Assembly (NCBI GenBank): GCA_023052935.1
Contig: CM041298.1
Location: forward strand, 49,343,313 to 49,407,312
Origin: Piezodorus guildinii
Taxonomy: Eukaryota > Arthropoda > Insecta > Hemiptera > Pentatomidae
Length of the DNA stretch: 64,000 bases
Direction of reading: 5' to 3'
Within the stretch, counting starts at the first letter, position 1, and the number at the start of each line of letters is the position of its first letter. Shown in pieces: positions 53,452 to 64,000 of the stretch. Both the position numbers and the translations under genes were made by a program. The notes under the pieces are model-generated. The model had not been told where the DNA came from and searched no databases. It worked only from the letters and a program-made list of their open reading frames with translations.

Positions 53452-54306
53452 TCGGGTTGTTTCACATGAAATGTCCGTTTTTATAGTTTCTGGAATACAT
53501 AAAGTATTTGCAAGTCTCTGTTGTTCTCTCCCGAATGTTTACATATTTAAAGTAAACATTTACTAATCCTCTACCTTTGAATTATAAACATTAGCTTCCC
53601 AATCAATTACACACTTTTTATTATACCCCTAAATATGAACATGGAAACACGCGATTTTCGAGTAATATTTTTGTACGAGTTTATACTCGGCCACTCAGCA
53701 GCTGAGGCCTCTAGAAACATTTTCAAGGCGTTTGGGGAAGGGAGTGTTAATGAACAGACCATTCGCCGTTGGTTTGCTAAGTTTTCAGCTGGGGATACCG
53801 ACTTGGAATACTTGCCCCGAGGAAAATCTCCGTCCATAATAGACAACGATGTCCTCAAACATACAGTAGAAGGAAACCTCTACCAAACAGTTAAAGGACT
53901 CTCAGCACAACTAAATGCAAGTGCATCTACCGTTTATCTCCTCATAGGTACCTCATGATCTCACCGAGCGGCAGCAAGACCCCATGTTTCAAAACATACC
54001 GTGCAAAAATTGAAAGAACTGGACTACGAAGTTCTTCCGCACCCACCATATTCTCCCGACTTGTCTCCAACAGATTACTTCCTGTTCAGGAATTTAGACA
54101 ATTTCGTCAAAGGAAAACGTTTTGAAAATGATGATCAAGTGAAAAGTGCGTTTTCAGATTTTGTTTCACTTCAAAGCTCAGACTTTTTTCAGTTCGGGGA
54201 TAAAAAAGAAGGTAAATACTTCGAATAAAATTATCTTGTTTTCATATTGTATTTTTAATAAAAATCTTTTATCTGGAAAACGAATATTTTATGTGACACA
54301 ACCTAA
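53452..54306 (+). mobile_element. mariner-family element 2, internally deleted
   Basis: The left end TCGGGTTGTTTCACATGAAA and the right end (reverse complement) TTAGGTTGTGTCACATAAAA are imperfect terminal inverted repeats, with TA on both sides (53450-53451 and 54307-54308). Length is about 855 bp, so some 400 bp are missing relative to a normal mariner. It is a different subfamily from 41239-42528. Confidence 0.85.
53635..54228 (+). pseudogene. mariner transposase, catalytic core partly deleted
   Basis: The first frame (53635-53958) holds the DNA-binding N-terminus: YEFILGHSAAEASRNI, VNEQTIRRWFAKF (helix-turn-helix), SIIDNDVLK and LNASASTVYLL. At about 53945-53975 a deletion joins it to ARPHVSKHTVQKLKELDYEV, which normally follows the second catalytic Asp. 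The first and second catalytic Asp residues are gone. YSPDLSPTDYFLF retains the third. The end is frameshifted (FFQFGDKKEGKYFE). The element could at most be moved in trans. Confidence 0.88.
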
Positions 54307-54308
54307 TA

Positions 54309-54929
54309 GAAATAATATTCAAAGTAATATATTTTACCAACTGTATATAAAACCAATACAAAAACCTAGGAACACATTCCATAGATTTAATGAATAAAGT
54401 ATAGTTATGATAAGAAAAAATAGATAAAAATATCTTTAGAAACATCTAAAACAGTAATAACAATAAAGAATGAACTATAAAAAGGAAAATTATTTAATAA
54501 AAAACTTAGTGTGTAAAATCCAATGTTTGAAATAGGTAAGAGACAGGTAGTCAATATGAAGTAATTAGGATTGATTTATAGCAATATTAATTGAATTACA
54601 GCTGTACTAACCTCGAAGAATAAATAAAAGGTAAATATTACATAAGGAATAAATAAGACTAATAACAGAAATATGTGATTTCAATTTATTTTGTTTTAGA
54701 AAATATTTTAATAAAATAAAAGTATTGGAAGTTAAAAGTTCTCATTTATAAAATATTAAGGGGAATTCCTAAAGTTAAGAAAATAGAAAAAAATAGATAA
54801 TGTTGGTATACACTTCCTCATTCTGCTCCTCTCAAAACTGACCAAAGTTTTAATTACACTTTTCTCCGCCCTTTATATGTTTTTTCTATTATTTTTTATG
54901 ATGTTATGGAATTATAAACTTATTGTGGA
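54309..54929. other. Unassigned AT-rich region
   Basis: No feature recognised. Confidence 0.35.
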
Positions 54930-55160
54930 TGTTGTTGTTCTGGTTTATTATTCCAGAGTTCGATCACGGCTCTTGTAGGATAATTTTTTATTCCGTAATT
55001 TTAGCCGTGGGATAATCCGGCTTCTATGATCTAGATACTTAAACAAATGTTTTAAACACAACTGAATGGCTCAGCGCTGCTTAATTTCTCCTTGCATAGC
55101 CTTTGGCCATGAAACAGAAGAATACCTTGCATGTACTGAACCGTGACAAAATATTTTAGG
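54930..55160 (+). repeat. SINE family 3, diverged copy
   Basis: CAGAGTTCGATCACGGC is a degraded B box. TTTATTCCGTAATTTTAGCC matches the SINE 3 body, and AGCCTTTGGCCATGAAACAG matches its end. Confidence 0.5.
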
Positions 55161-55319
55161 TTTAAAATTATCTTCACAAAACTTTAGTCTGCTTTTATTA
55201 CTTAAGATATTATTACATGTAATAAAGAAGAAGACAATATGACATAAATACACAAATAGGCAGCAAAAAATACCAACCAGATGGAGAAAATAAATCGATC
55301 TAAACCTTAAATTATTAAT

Positions 55320-55430
55320 ATTATCTTTTGGTTTATATTTTCAATAAAAAAAAAACACTCAAAATTTGAAGTCTTACGTTTCAAGATATGTAGATCCCAA
55401 ATAACAAATAAAAAAAAACAGGTCGGTCCG
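55320..55430 (+). repeat. Repeat family M
   Basis: It shares CTCAAAATTTGAAG-CTTACGTTTCAAGAT and a GTAGATCCC-like block with 20100-20335. Confidence 0.5.
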
Positions 55431-55539
55431 CCATACCTAGTTACGAAATAGCTAATTTGCTGATATTTGATAGAGAACTAAATTCTCTCCAAAGCAGAAA
55501 AACAATCATTGAAGCGATCTTAAAATAGCGGAGATATAG

Positions 55540-56215
55540 TTTTTTTTTTTTTTTAAAGCAGTAGATTGGCTATTTATTGGTTCGCCAGTCATAAACTCCT
55601 TTATTAATTAATTTATTGCTATAGACATATAGATAGAGAGATAATTTGTTAAATAAATGTTTTTGTACAAATATACAACCAATAATAAAGAAGCCTTATA
55701 CAATACTTTAAGAGTCTGGCACATCTATGGAAGTATCAATAATATAATCTAAGAAATAACAAATCAATAAAAATAATAATAAATGTTATTAATAGAAACA
55801 ATAAAAGTGACTAATAATGAACGATAAGCGAATAAAAATGAACTACTTCTTTTCTAATTTACAAAGGTTTATACATACTTTGAGATTTATAATGATATAT
55901 TTTGTTTAGTTTATCAACACTATCAATATTAAGAATTGTCTGTATTTTTTGTTGGTCATAAATTATATACTGTCTGAGATATTCCTCTCGATATGTATTG
56001 AATTTTGTAGATTGGAGAAGTATATGATACAAACTGTTGGATATAAATTGATCACAGTTATTGCAGAGTTGATTTGTAGTAATTTATAATGTTTTGTTTT
56101 CTAAATAAAGTTTAATGTTCTTATGGCTGCTAATTCTTGAACGACTGACGTATCTTACTTTTTTGATGCTGACCCTGTAGGACAAGTAGCTTTCTTGAGT
56201 GCTGATGCTATACAT
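55540..56215 (-). pseudogene. Non-LTR retrotransposon C-terminus with Cys/His block, decayed
   Basis: Minus-strand translation gives ESYLSYRVSIKKVRYVSRS, a stop, then LCNNCDQFISNSLYHILLQS and YREEYLRQYIIYDQQKIQTI, ending SMYKPL. The CxxC...H spacing and the I-HILLxC-like run match the region after RNase H in I/R1-type elements. A T-run at 55540-55556 (antisense) is the tail. It is a different lineage from 29012-29500 and 56982-58155. Confidence 0.55.
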
Positions 56216-56971
56216 ATAAATTAAATGAACGAAAGAAAAAAATTAAATTTCTACATAGACGTTAAATTCCTTCATAGCTATATGAATTTTACTACAATAA
56301 TATAATTATTCGTAAATTTTTAACTATCTTGTAATCATTTAACGTTATTATGTAATATACAATTTTTTTTTTATTTCAAATTTTTAAATTCCTCTTCGGA
56401 ATATTATAACTGTCATATAATCTCTTAAAATGTTTATATAATAATTATTTCACTTTATGATCGGATGATTTAATAACAGCATAGCTGCTTTATAAACCGA
56501 ACATTTTGTCAATGCTGAACATGTGCTCCCATGCAAAATATTCGTGTTCCACTTTAAAACGAATATTTCTCAGGAGAAGGAGACGGCAATAACGGCAAGA
56601 AATATGAAATGCTTTGGCCCGATGAGTAATAGCGCACACTGCCCGGAATGGGGAGGAGGAATTGAATACAGATGTGCATCTTCGGCTTTGTTTTTAAGCT
56701 ACTGCTTACATCGTGGATATATGACTTCCAACATGGTAATATGTCAATAAACTTGTCTCGTAAATATTTGTAAATTTTAAAAGTTGGCTAGCAATTTTAG
56801 TCGAGTGAGACACATTGTGAGAAACTTAAAAACGCTGCAAATTATTACACTATGGTTTATTGTTTTCAAATAACTATATTAGTGTATAGAGGTAATTAAA
56901 TAATATGAAAAGAAATAAATAATTCAAAGGAAAATGGTGTATCACCACTGCTAATTTCAAAACGGCATCTA
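56216..56971. other. Unassigned AT-rich region
   Basis: The 75-codon frame at 56523-56750 is slightly less AT-rich but unrecognised. Nothing else. Confidence 0.3.
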
Positions 56972-56981
56972 TCTGCTAGTT

Positions 56982-58155
56982 GTTGTTGTTGTTTTGGTTT
57001 TAAGGGCAAAAAACTGCGAGTGGTTATTATTGCCCAAAACATCTTCAGATGACGATTAACTTATCTATGATGAAGAGAAAAAAAAATATAAAAATAAAAT
57101 AATAAAAAAAAAATAAAAAAAATAATAAAAAAAAAATAAAAAAAATAAGATAAATAAATAAATATTGTGAGTAAAATATCAAAAATTGCGTAAAATAGCC
57201 TGAATGTGTTAAATGAGGTGATATAAACGAATGTTCTTTACCAATTGAATGACACCATCGACGCTTATTACACTATCGCTCAATGCCTCTGAGACTTTAC
57301 GTGGTACGCAACATTTTACAAATTCCCTACTATAACAAGGACACTCTTAAAAAATATGACATACTGTGAGAGCCACTTTACACAATTGACATCAAGGTGG
57401 ATCCCTACGTGCCATGAGGTGCTCATGAGTGAGGCGGCAGTGTCCTATCCTCAGGCGGGCGATAACTACCTCCTCACGCCTGTACTTTCTTGATGATGAG
57501 ACCCAGCAGCTGATGGTATGTTTCACATTTTTCAATTTGTTGTTTTGAAGAGCGGTCCAAGACTGTTGCCATTCATCTATGATCTTCGCGTTTATTGGCT
57601 GAAACAGCTCAGATGATGAAATAAAAGAGGGCGTTATTTCTTCTAGTGAATGTGCCTCTGTTGCTGCTCTGTCGACTTCCTCATTCCCTGATATTCCGGA
57701 ATGACTGGGAATCCAAAATAAGTTTATTTTTTTTGAAGAGTCCTCCAACTGTTTGATTGTGAAGTGGACCTCCTGTACAATAGGGTTTGCTGAGAATGAA
57801 TTGAAAATGGCTCTGATAGCACTGAGCGAGTCAGAACAGATGATTACTGACTTTTCTAATGCTGTTCTAGCTAGATGAACTGCTTTTAGAATAGCTGTCA
57901 ATTCGGCAGTAAAAACACTACAAGTACTATCAAGTTTGTACTTGTGAGTTTGGTCACCGTCTAATACAGCGCACGACGTCGATTTAATTGTTCTGGAACC
58001 ATCGGTATAAATGATTTTGTTATACTGATATTTATTAAGTTCTGCAAGGAAAGTTTGAGATATTTCTTGTGGGGAACACCTTTTTTCCTTAGAAACTTTT
58101 AACATTTTACAGTTGACGTGAGGTGACACTGTCCATGATGGTAGCTTTTTCTCTG
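56982..58155 (-). mobile_element. RNase H-bearing non-LTR retrotransposon, 5'-truncated, with 10-bp target-site duplication
   Basis: TCTGCTAGTT occurs at 56972-56981 and 58156-58165, flanking the element. On the minus strand it runs from just before the RNase H domain through the C-terminus, with a 3' UTR ending in (CAA)n after CTTAAAACCAAAACAACAAC. The 3' UTR contains A/T-rich simple repeats (57075-57165). RNase H with a CAA or TAA tail suggests the I or a related clade. Confidence 0.88.
57209..58154 (-). pseudogene. Retrotransposon RNase H and C-terminal zinc region, two in-frame stops
   Basis: RNase H removes the RNA template after first-strand synthesis. The frame from the truncation point reads KLPSWTVSPHVNCKM. 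RNase H motifs follow: IIYTDGSRTIKSTSC (first Asp), VFTAELTAILKAV (Glu), IICSDSLSAIRAI (second Asp) and LFWIPSHSGISGNEEVDRAA (His, Asp). After IARLRIGHCRLTHEHLMARR-DPP comes TGA (57392-57394), then CQLCKVALTVCHIF, a TAA, then ECPCYSREFVKCC, and a final stop at 57209. Without the two stops the CxxC-H-C finger would be complete. The frame is otherwise undamaged. Confidence 0.88.
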
Positions 58156-58254
58156 TCTGCTAGTTCTTGACCAATTTCAATGATTCTTTTTTCTTATTGT
58201 AGAAAATTTAATTCTCTATGAAATGACACTAAAATTTATTAATTAGTACAAACC

Positions 58255-58395
58255 AGTTTTTTGATTCGTTATTCCGGTTCTACGCACCTTGAAACGTAAG
58301 CCCTTAAATTTTGAAGGGGGTCTTTTCTTTTTTTTTTGTAGTCGATTACAAAGGTTCATTACTAAAAATAATAAACCAAAAGCATTTATACTAGA
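58255..58395 (-). repeat. Repeat family M
   Basis: Minus strand: TGAACCTTTGTAATCGAC, a short A-run, CAAAATTTAAGGGCTTACGT and TTTCAAGGTGCGTAGAACCG. It has the same order as 20100-20335. Confidence 0.55.
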
Positions 58396-58439
58396 CTGCG
58401 TTACTATTTCCTATTCTTTTCTTTTCTTTCAATTTTCAT

Positions 58440-58925
58440 TCAAAATATTCAAATAAAATTTCCTGATTCTAGAACCGCTCACATTTTTTCTCTACCATCG
58501 ATAATGACCGAGTTATCAGAGAACCACGTCCCTTATAAGTTGTAGCTTGACCATATAAGATTTGTTTTTCTTCAATTTTTTTCTTTTCTTTTGTCTCTTT
58601 TTTTAAAATAATTATTCGCGGTTTTTCGGTTAAAAAACACTTATTATTTTTTCTCAATCTTTGAAAATAACGTAGTTGGAAGCGTACATATAGGTAAGAT
58701 TTTCAGTTTTTTCCTTGTTTGTTTTTCTTGTTTGCCGGGCTTTACTGATTCTAAAACTCTATACATGTTTTTTCTATCTTCAAAACGTAGCTGAGTTATG
58801 GGCTTATATGAGTAAAATTTAATTATTTTTTTTTTATAATTATTCTCGGTTTTTTGTTTAAAAAAAACTAATAAATTTTTTCTTTGTCTTAAGATAATAA
58901 CTTTTAATCTGTTGTCATTTTAAAA
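58440..58925 (+). repeat. Diverged tandem duplication, units about 58460-58685 and 58735-58915
   Basis: Both units run TGATTCTA, TTTTTTCT, GAGTTAT, then ATTATTC-CGGTTTTT, a short gap, AAAAAA-ACT and TTTTTCT. The 62-codon frame at 58469-58657 is accidental. Confidence 0.45.
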
Positions 58926-59029
58926 ATAACCAACTGCTATCAACGTCTAGGTGTTAGTATCATCCATCGTTGCATGCCATAGTATTTTTGTAGTGAATAA
59001 AAAAAAACATGATCCATTAGTTTCGGAGA

Positions 59030-59115
59030 AATGTTGCGTACGACGGACAAACAGATTTTACTGGGAACTTTCCTTCCTCATGCATATCTTATCCGCTGCT
59101 TACGTTTTTATACAG
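59030..59115 (-). repeat. Repeat family N, short fragment
   Basis: Minus strand GCATGAGGAAGGAAAGTTCC matches the family core. Confidence 0.45.
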
Positions 59116-59189
59116 TACATTTGCTTATAGTCAGATAGCTTCTGACAGGTGCGATTGAAAATTTTAATAGACAAAAAAATATATTGGAA

Positions 59190-59715
59190 ACTCCACCTTG
59201 ACAAGCGTCATACTTGGAAGTAGACTAAAACGAAAAGAAACATCACGCAGATACCTTTTTCTACAACACTTACCGGACAAACGATAAAAGCTCTCTATTT
59301 ACTCCAAAAAAGTCATTTGAATAACCATTATTTGACCAATTTGGTTCTATGGCATTGAGCTATAGGGTTCCTATAAAGCATAAAATTCCTTCCGTATCCA
59401 AACCTTGCAATCCATAAACCTACGAAAAATCCTCAATGTCCCTTACTTTGTTACTAATAAAATCATTCGTATAAATCTCAATATCCTACTAGTTGCAGAC
59501 TTAGCAGGAAATAGATACACCGTCTTTATTTCCAAACCATCAGCCCACACAAACTCGCTTGAAAAGATGTTGGACTCGGGACCTGATATTAAAATAAACA
59601 TTAAAGTATTACCTTAAATAAATATTGAAGTGCTACCAGCTTCTTTACAAGACTATTTCACGCCCATAAGTTTTATTTAGAACTTTTACTTGTTGCTTCA
59701 TTGTATACACACTTG
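59190..59715 (+). pseudogene. Jockey family B fragment, strongly decayed
   Basis: It retains LKRKETSRRYLFLQHL, WFYGIEL, LRKILNVPYFVTNKIIR and a VADLAGNRY block in order, across frameshifts and stops. A 3' UTR with TTTACTTGTTG follows. It is older than the copy at 13064-14233. Confidence 0.7.
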
Positions 59716-60515
59716 TAAAAATCTGGTGCGCGCAATACACTACTTTCACTCACCTCTGTTGTTAAAATAAATTTAAGATGAAAAAAGATCATTGAATTAA
59801 TTACATAAAGTTTCGAAATTTTATCAAATAATCAGTTATATTATTATCTACAACATTCAGCTGGTTTTATGGGCTTTTTATCACACTCCATTACGTTTTA
59901 CAATTCCGTTTATTAGATAATATTTTTTCTTAAATATTTGGTTTTCCAATGATATATTTAACATCTTTATTACTATTCTTATGTTCACAAACACTAAAAA
60001 TTCATAAAAAATATGTTCCTCCTTTTCTCCCTTAATTGGTTCTTAAATTCCGTCAACTTATATATTTAGCTGTTATTTATCTATGCTAACAAGATAATAT
60101 GCTTAATTTTTTTAAATCTGCAAAATTAAATGGACTTAACTAGAATACAATTTAAACTATCGTAATTTAGGCCTTGTTAGACTACTTCAATAAGAATGAA
60201 ACCTACATCAAATTGAAGCCCATTAAATCTTACACTCATATAGCTAGTTTAATCAAAATCGTTAGAGCCACTTTTGAGAAAATTGCTATAATATCTTGGG
60301 CGTATAGTTGTTTTAAATATGAAATTTCAGTTTCGTACTACTTTTAGTTTTCCTCCTGGACTTACCACACATACACACACACAGAAATTTTTTGTGGGAC
60401 TTTGTTATTTGGACCCAAGATACTCTAAAACTGTACTTCCGGTGAAAACTCAATTTTCGAAAATGTTCACGATCGCTATATTTTCCCTTACTATATAGGT
60501 TAGTGGAAGTAAACA
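59716..60515 (+). mobile_element. Family K (Helentron-like, non-autonomous), long copy 2
   Basis: It opens AAAAATCTGGTGCGCGCAAT with ACTTTCACTCA (59742-59752) and closes with TTAGTGGAAGT (60500-60510), an imperfect inverted pair. The internal order is as in 36495-37405: TTTCCAATGATATATT, AGTTTAATCAAAATCG, TTGGGCGTATAG, a short CA run (60370-60381), GACTTTGTTATTTGGAC and TTCACGATCGCTATATTTTCC. It is non-coding. Confidence 0.65.
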
Positions 60516-60599
60516 TCAATAAAATATATTTATTTTTTTTTTATATATGGAATGTATTGTCGTATATTTAATTGTATTTATAGTTATTTTTACTGCAAT

Positions 60600-60800
60600 T
60601 AGCTATATGGCTCCGTTCATAGTGCACTGTTATCCGGGTTCCGGATTCAAATCCGGCTATGGAAGGATAAATATTTATCATGTTATCTATTAAGTGTACA
60701 CATAACCTATAAAATTTGGTGGTGAAGACTCAGAGAAAAAACTTAGCGGGTAGAACATAGTTTCGATCAGCTCATTGCACTTAACGCGTCACTTAATTTT
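60600..60800 (+). repeat. SINE family 3 copy
   Basis: B-box region CCGGATTCAAATCCGGC, then a TTTATCATGTTATCTATT block and the later GCTCATTGCACTTA, matching 33885-34172 in order. Confidence 0.55.
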
Positions 60801-61226
60801 CTTTTTCTCAATCTGATATTTACATGGCTTTGAAAGATGTTCATGAAAATGTAACGATAAACTTTTTTTCTTGAATTTTATATTCGGTGTAATGTGAAAT
60901 GACCTACTAAATTAAAGCAGTAAATTTATCTTCATATTCGTCGTTTTCGCTCGCGTTTTCAATTTTGTGCTTTCAGATCCCCCATTTGATCTTTTAATAA
61001 AAAATGGATTTCTTTAGATAATTTATCATAGGCAGAATCGTAATTTATAAAAATATCTTACTCTATTTTATTAATATTATTTTACTTTTCTTTTTTTTTT
61101 TAAGTAAAACAATTTTTTTTTGAGTAATATTACAATCAGTCCTAATTTGGGCATTGACAATTGTGATCAGATACAACCTTCATACAATATTTACAAAGCA
61201 ATAAAATTATAATACAAAATAAATAA

Positions 61227-61229
<3 letters not shown>
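60801..61229. other. Unassigned AT-rich region
   Basis: No feature recognised. Confidence 0.35.
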
Positions 61230-61285
<56 letters not shown>

Positions 61286-61292
61286 ATATATA
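61230..61292. repeat. (TA)n microsatellite, one interruption
   Basis: TA run with a single phase break at about 61275. Confidence 0.95.
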
Positions 61293-62272
61293 GCATCAGA
61301 CCATCACAGTAGATCCCTTCGATAAATCCTTCGGGGCCCTGATTGTTTAAATTCTATAAATATCAAGATTTCAGGTCGATTTAAAATAACTTTACCTAAA
61401 TCCGTTTCCGATACTTGGAGATATCTTAGTCAATTGATTAATGTTAGATATTTTTCTTAGATACTGAAAAAGTTATATAGCAATTTAAGATGCCGAAAAT
61501 TATACTCTCTTCTATGATCCACAAAAGTATTAACAGTTGTTTGAAAAAACTTTGATTAGTGCGACTTTGTATAAATAAGGTGCATATATCTGCAATAAAT
61601 GAAAATTTTCGATTATGTTCACATTGATATTTATAACCAATTATTCTAGTTTTTGTAGAAAAGCATTAACATATAGAAAAACATTTATGAAACATATTAC
61701 TGTAATAAGTTTTCAAATTTCACATATTCTAGAGCAATAAACCACTTTTTAAGCTTTTCTATTTCCTTAGCTAACAAAAAAAAAAAAAAAAAAAAGAAAA
61801 AGAAAAACACAGTAAGACGGTTATCACAGTAGACTGATCTTATTTTATGAATAATTATTGATTTTTTCAATTACAAATTTTCTTCAACAATGATTCTGTC
61901 AAAAATCATGATATATCTTGACCAAGTGAATGAATTAAATTTAACATCAAATACTATTTTTCCATTTATTCTTCATATTTATGTAGGGAAATAAAAAAAC
62001 AATTTCAGACATTGTAAAATATTTATGAAATTACAATAAAATTTCTTAGAGATAGTTTCTAGAGCTGAAGTTATGACAATGGAGGTTATACTTTAATTTA
62101 TTAACATGTAATAAGTAAATAAAGAAAGAAAATTTAAACATTATAGATTTTTCCTATATTATAAGCTTAGTAGAGTCTTAGTTCTATTAAACTATGGCCG
62201 TTTGTAATTAATTACTACTTTAGAGACTTCGGGGTGCTATTTTAAATTGTACTTTTATAAATAACTATAGCT
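61293..62272. other. Unassigned AT-rich region with an A-run at 61776-61797
   Basis: No gene or repeat recognised. Confidence 0.35.
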
Positions 62273-62322
62273 TTCAGCTTAGTAATAACTTATAACAACA
62301 TATAAGTTATTACTAAGCTGAA
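62273..62322. repeat. Perfect hairpin, 22-bp stem and 6-nt loop
   Basis: Arms 62273-62294 (TTCAGCTTAGTAATAACTTA and TA) and 62301-62322 are exact reverse complements; the loop is ACAACA. It could be a microRNA-like fold, a fresh palindrome, or a DNA-element end. Nothing around it points to a gene. Confidence 0.75.
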
Positions 62323-62452
62323 TCGAAGGAATACAATAAATTATCAATTAATTCCTCCTATAAAATATTTTTATATGTTGTAATTTTTGCAAGTGTATTT
62401 AAATATGTACGTTGTATTTAAACTATAAATAATTATTTTCCTTTAGAAAGAG

Positions 62453-62455
<3 letters not shown>

Positions 62456-62485
<30 letters not shown>
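62456..62485. repeat. (TA)n microsatellite, short
   Basis: A TA run of about 30 bp. Confidence 0.9.
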
Positions 62486-62489
<4 letters not shown>

Positions 62490-64000
62490 TAAAATTTTTT
62501 TAATTATTTCGACTCGAAAACATGTTGAAAAAAAACTGACCGAAAAATCATAATATTAAGAATGTAAAGAAAAATACCTTACAAAAAGGAAAAGATAAAA
62601 AAAATAATTCCAGAAAAAAATATAAATTTCATTAATTTAATGGAACAGAATCAGAAAGTTTCAATTATATATTCTGTTATTTAATTTTGAATATTTTTCT
62701 CGCAACTATAAAAATAATTCTTATCAATAGTCTTGTAGTACCTAAAAAAAAATTGTATATACTTCTAAAAAAATTTTAAATTTAATAACCTGTATAGCAC
62801 ATTTAGAATAATACAAATATGAAAATTAACACGAAAATTATAATCATAATCAAAAATAGCATATTACCTGATATATTATATATATCATCGTTATATTAAG
62901 TTTTTATACATAATTGTGTATATAAATACAATATAAATTATTCTTCGGAGTGTTTGAACCCATTAAGAATTTTTTAAATAAAATTTTAGATTTTTTAAAA
63001 ATATTTATTTAATTATCATCGGAAACCGATTTCATGTTCATAAATGACTTTTTTAAACAAAAAGAAAACATATTAAAATGACCCATCCCTGTTTCGTCTG
63101 TATTAAAACTTAACGTATTACTTTCTAAAAACTGGATGACTGAATAGTTTTGTAGTAATGTGCATATTAAATTTTCATTCGAAATTCATTGTTAAACGTT
63201 AGATCATGCAGACACATTGTCTTGAAAGAAACATTGTAAACTATACTAAAGGTGACAAATCCTGCTATTCTTATCCAGACTGTTACATGTTATGTTATAT
63301 ATGTTTTCTATAAAGATATATAACATAGCAGACAACAGTCAATGTAACATCTCACTTCATTGATCCGAAACTGCAAACCTCCTCCCGCCCGCCCTCAGAA
63401 TCAGACTTTATTGCACGGTCGTAAATTTACGTTGTAATTTAATACGCCGTAAAGATAACTCATGGTTATAATTTATGGTTCTAAGTGCATGTTAATTGAA
63501 ACTCAACGGATGGGAATAATCCGTTAATTTATATGAGGGAATTTGAAAATATATTGAAACCAGATAATATGAAAGATATCACTTTTCTTATTAACTCAAA
63601 TAAAATAAAAAAACAACTAGTTAATATTAAATTTAACATTGATTTTTTACAAGATTATTTAATTTGATAATTGATACAGAAAAATACTGAAATTATTCAA
63701 ATAAAATTATCTTATTATAAACACGATATTTTACTATATATCAGCATATCTATTACATGTATTTTCTGGTTAGGGTTTTTTTATCAGGTATAATGAGGGA
63801 ATAATTTTCATTCACTTCTTTTTTATTGCTATCATATCCATCATCATGGTTTTAAAATATAAACTGCCCTAAATTTTTAAATATTTATATGAAAAATATA
63901 AAAATCAAATGTCTGTCTATGTTTATAATTCCATAATTCACATATATTTTACAAACATATTACGCTCATAAGTTTCATAATCGGAATTTAGAATTTTATT
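62486..64000. other. Unassigned AT-rich region to window end
   Basis: No gene. A small stem (TGTTATATAT / ATATATAACA) lies at 63293-63327. A local C-rich patch, CCTCCCGCCCGCCCTC, is at 63380-63396. Nothing else was recognised. Confidence 0.35.

Overview
This looks like a gene-poor stretch of an arthropod, most likely insect, nuclear genome. It is very AT-rich, with long (TA)n and homopolymer tracts. It carries non-LTR retrotransposons of the CR1, Jockey and RTE clades, two mariner DNA transposons, and several tRNA-headed SINE families. I saw no bacterial operon structure, rRNA, CRISPR array or complete host gene. Nearly every open reading frame that can be interpreted is transposon-derived and broken. 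One short segment near 43.6 kb has exon-like features and could be host sequence. Clade calls rest on motifs I recognise in the translations, not on database searches.

Layout, 0-15 kb. A decayed CR1 reverse-transcriptase tail (1-716) is followed by a Helentron-like repeat (family K) ending at a 248-bp MITE (1561-1808). A nearly intact CR1 element lies on the minus strand (about 5892-10440). It has ORF1 (PHD-type zinc finger, coiled coil, FP25-like C-terminal domain) and ORF2 (endonuclease plus reverse transcriptase), damaged mainly by one amber codon, one homopolymer slip and one motif-B substitution. To its right is a three-unit tandem array of a fused Jockey/SINE segment (10640-11966). A 5'-truncated Jockey copy with an 11-bp target-site duplication follows (13064-14233).

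Layout, 15-36 kb. An RTE element (22333-25576) has a perfect 10-bp target-site duplication and sits inside the ORF1 (gag) of an older Jockey-like element, whose halves flank it. Other items are C-terminal scraps of non-LTR elements at 16.5 and 29.2 kb, a CR1 copy at 31.9-33.4 kb, and a second Jockey type at 34.4-35.3 kb.

Layout, 36-64 kb. There are two more long family K copies (36.5 and 59.7 kb) and a mariner (41239-42528) nested in the tail of a Jockey copy. A second MITE copy lies at 48631-48877. At 52227-53059 a 188-bp-arm palindrome is nested in an older inverted repeat; both carry a GAAACGTCG motif next to a CTTGATAATG motif, a layout reminiscent of degenerate hammerhead ribozymes in Penelope-like elements. 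Also present are an internally deleted mariner (53452-54306), an RNase H-containing non-LTR tail with a 10-bp target-site duplication (56982-58155), and further decayed Jockey sequence. The last 3 kb hold almost nothing recognisable beyond microsatellites and one perfect hairpin.

How the parts relate: autonomous non-LTR elements would have supplied reverse transcriptase for themselves and for the SINEs. Mariner-type transposase could mobilise matching terminal repeats. No autonomous element here is fully intact, so the window reads as layers of nested, dead insertions.
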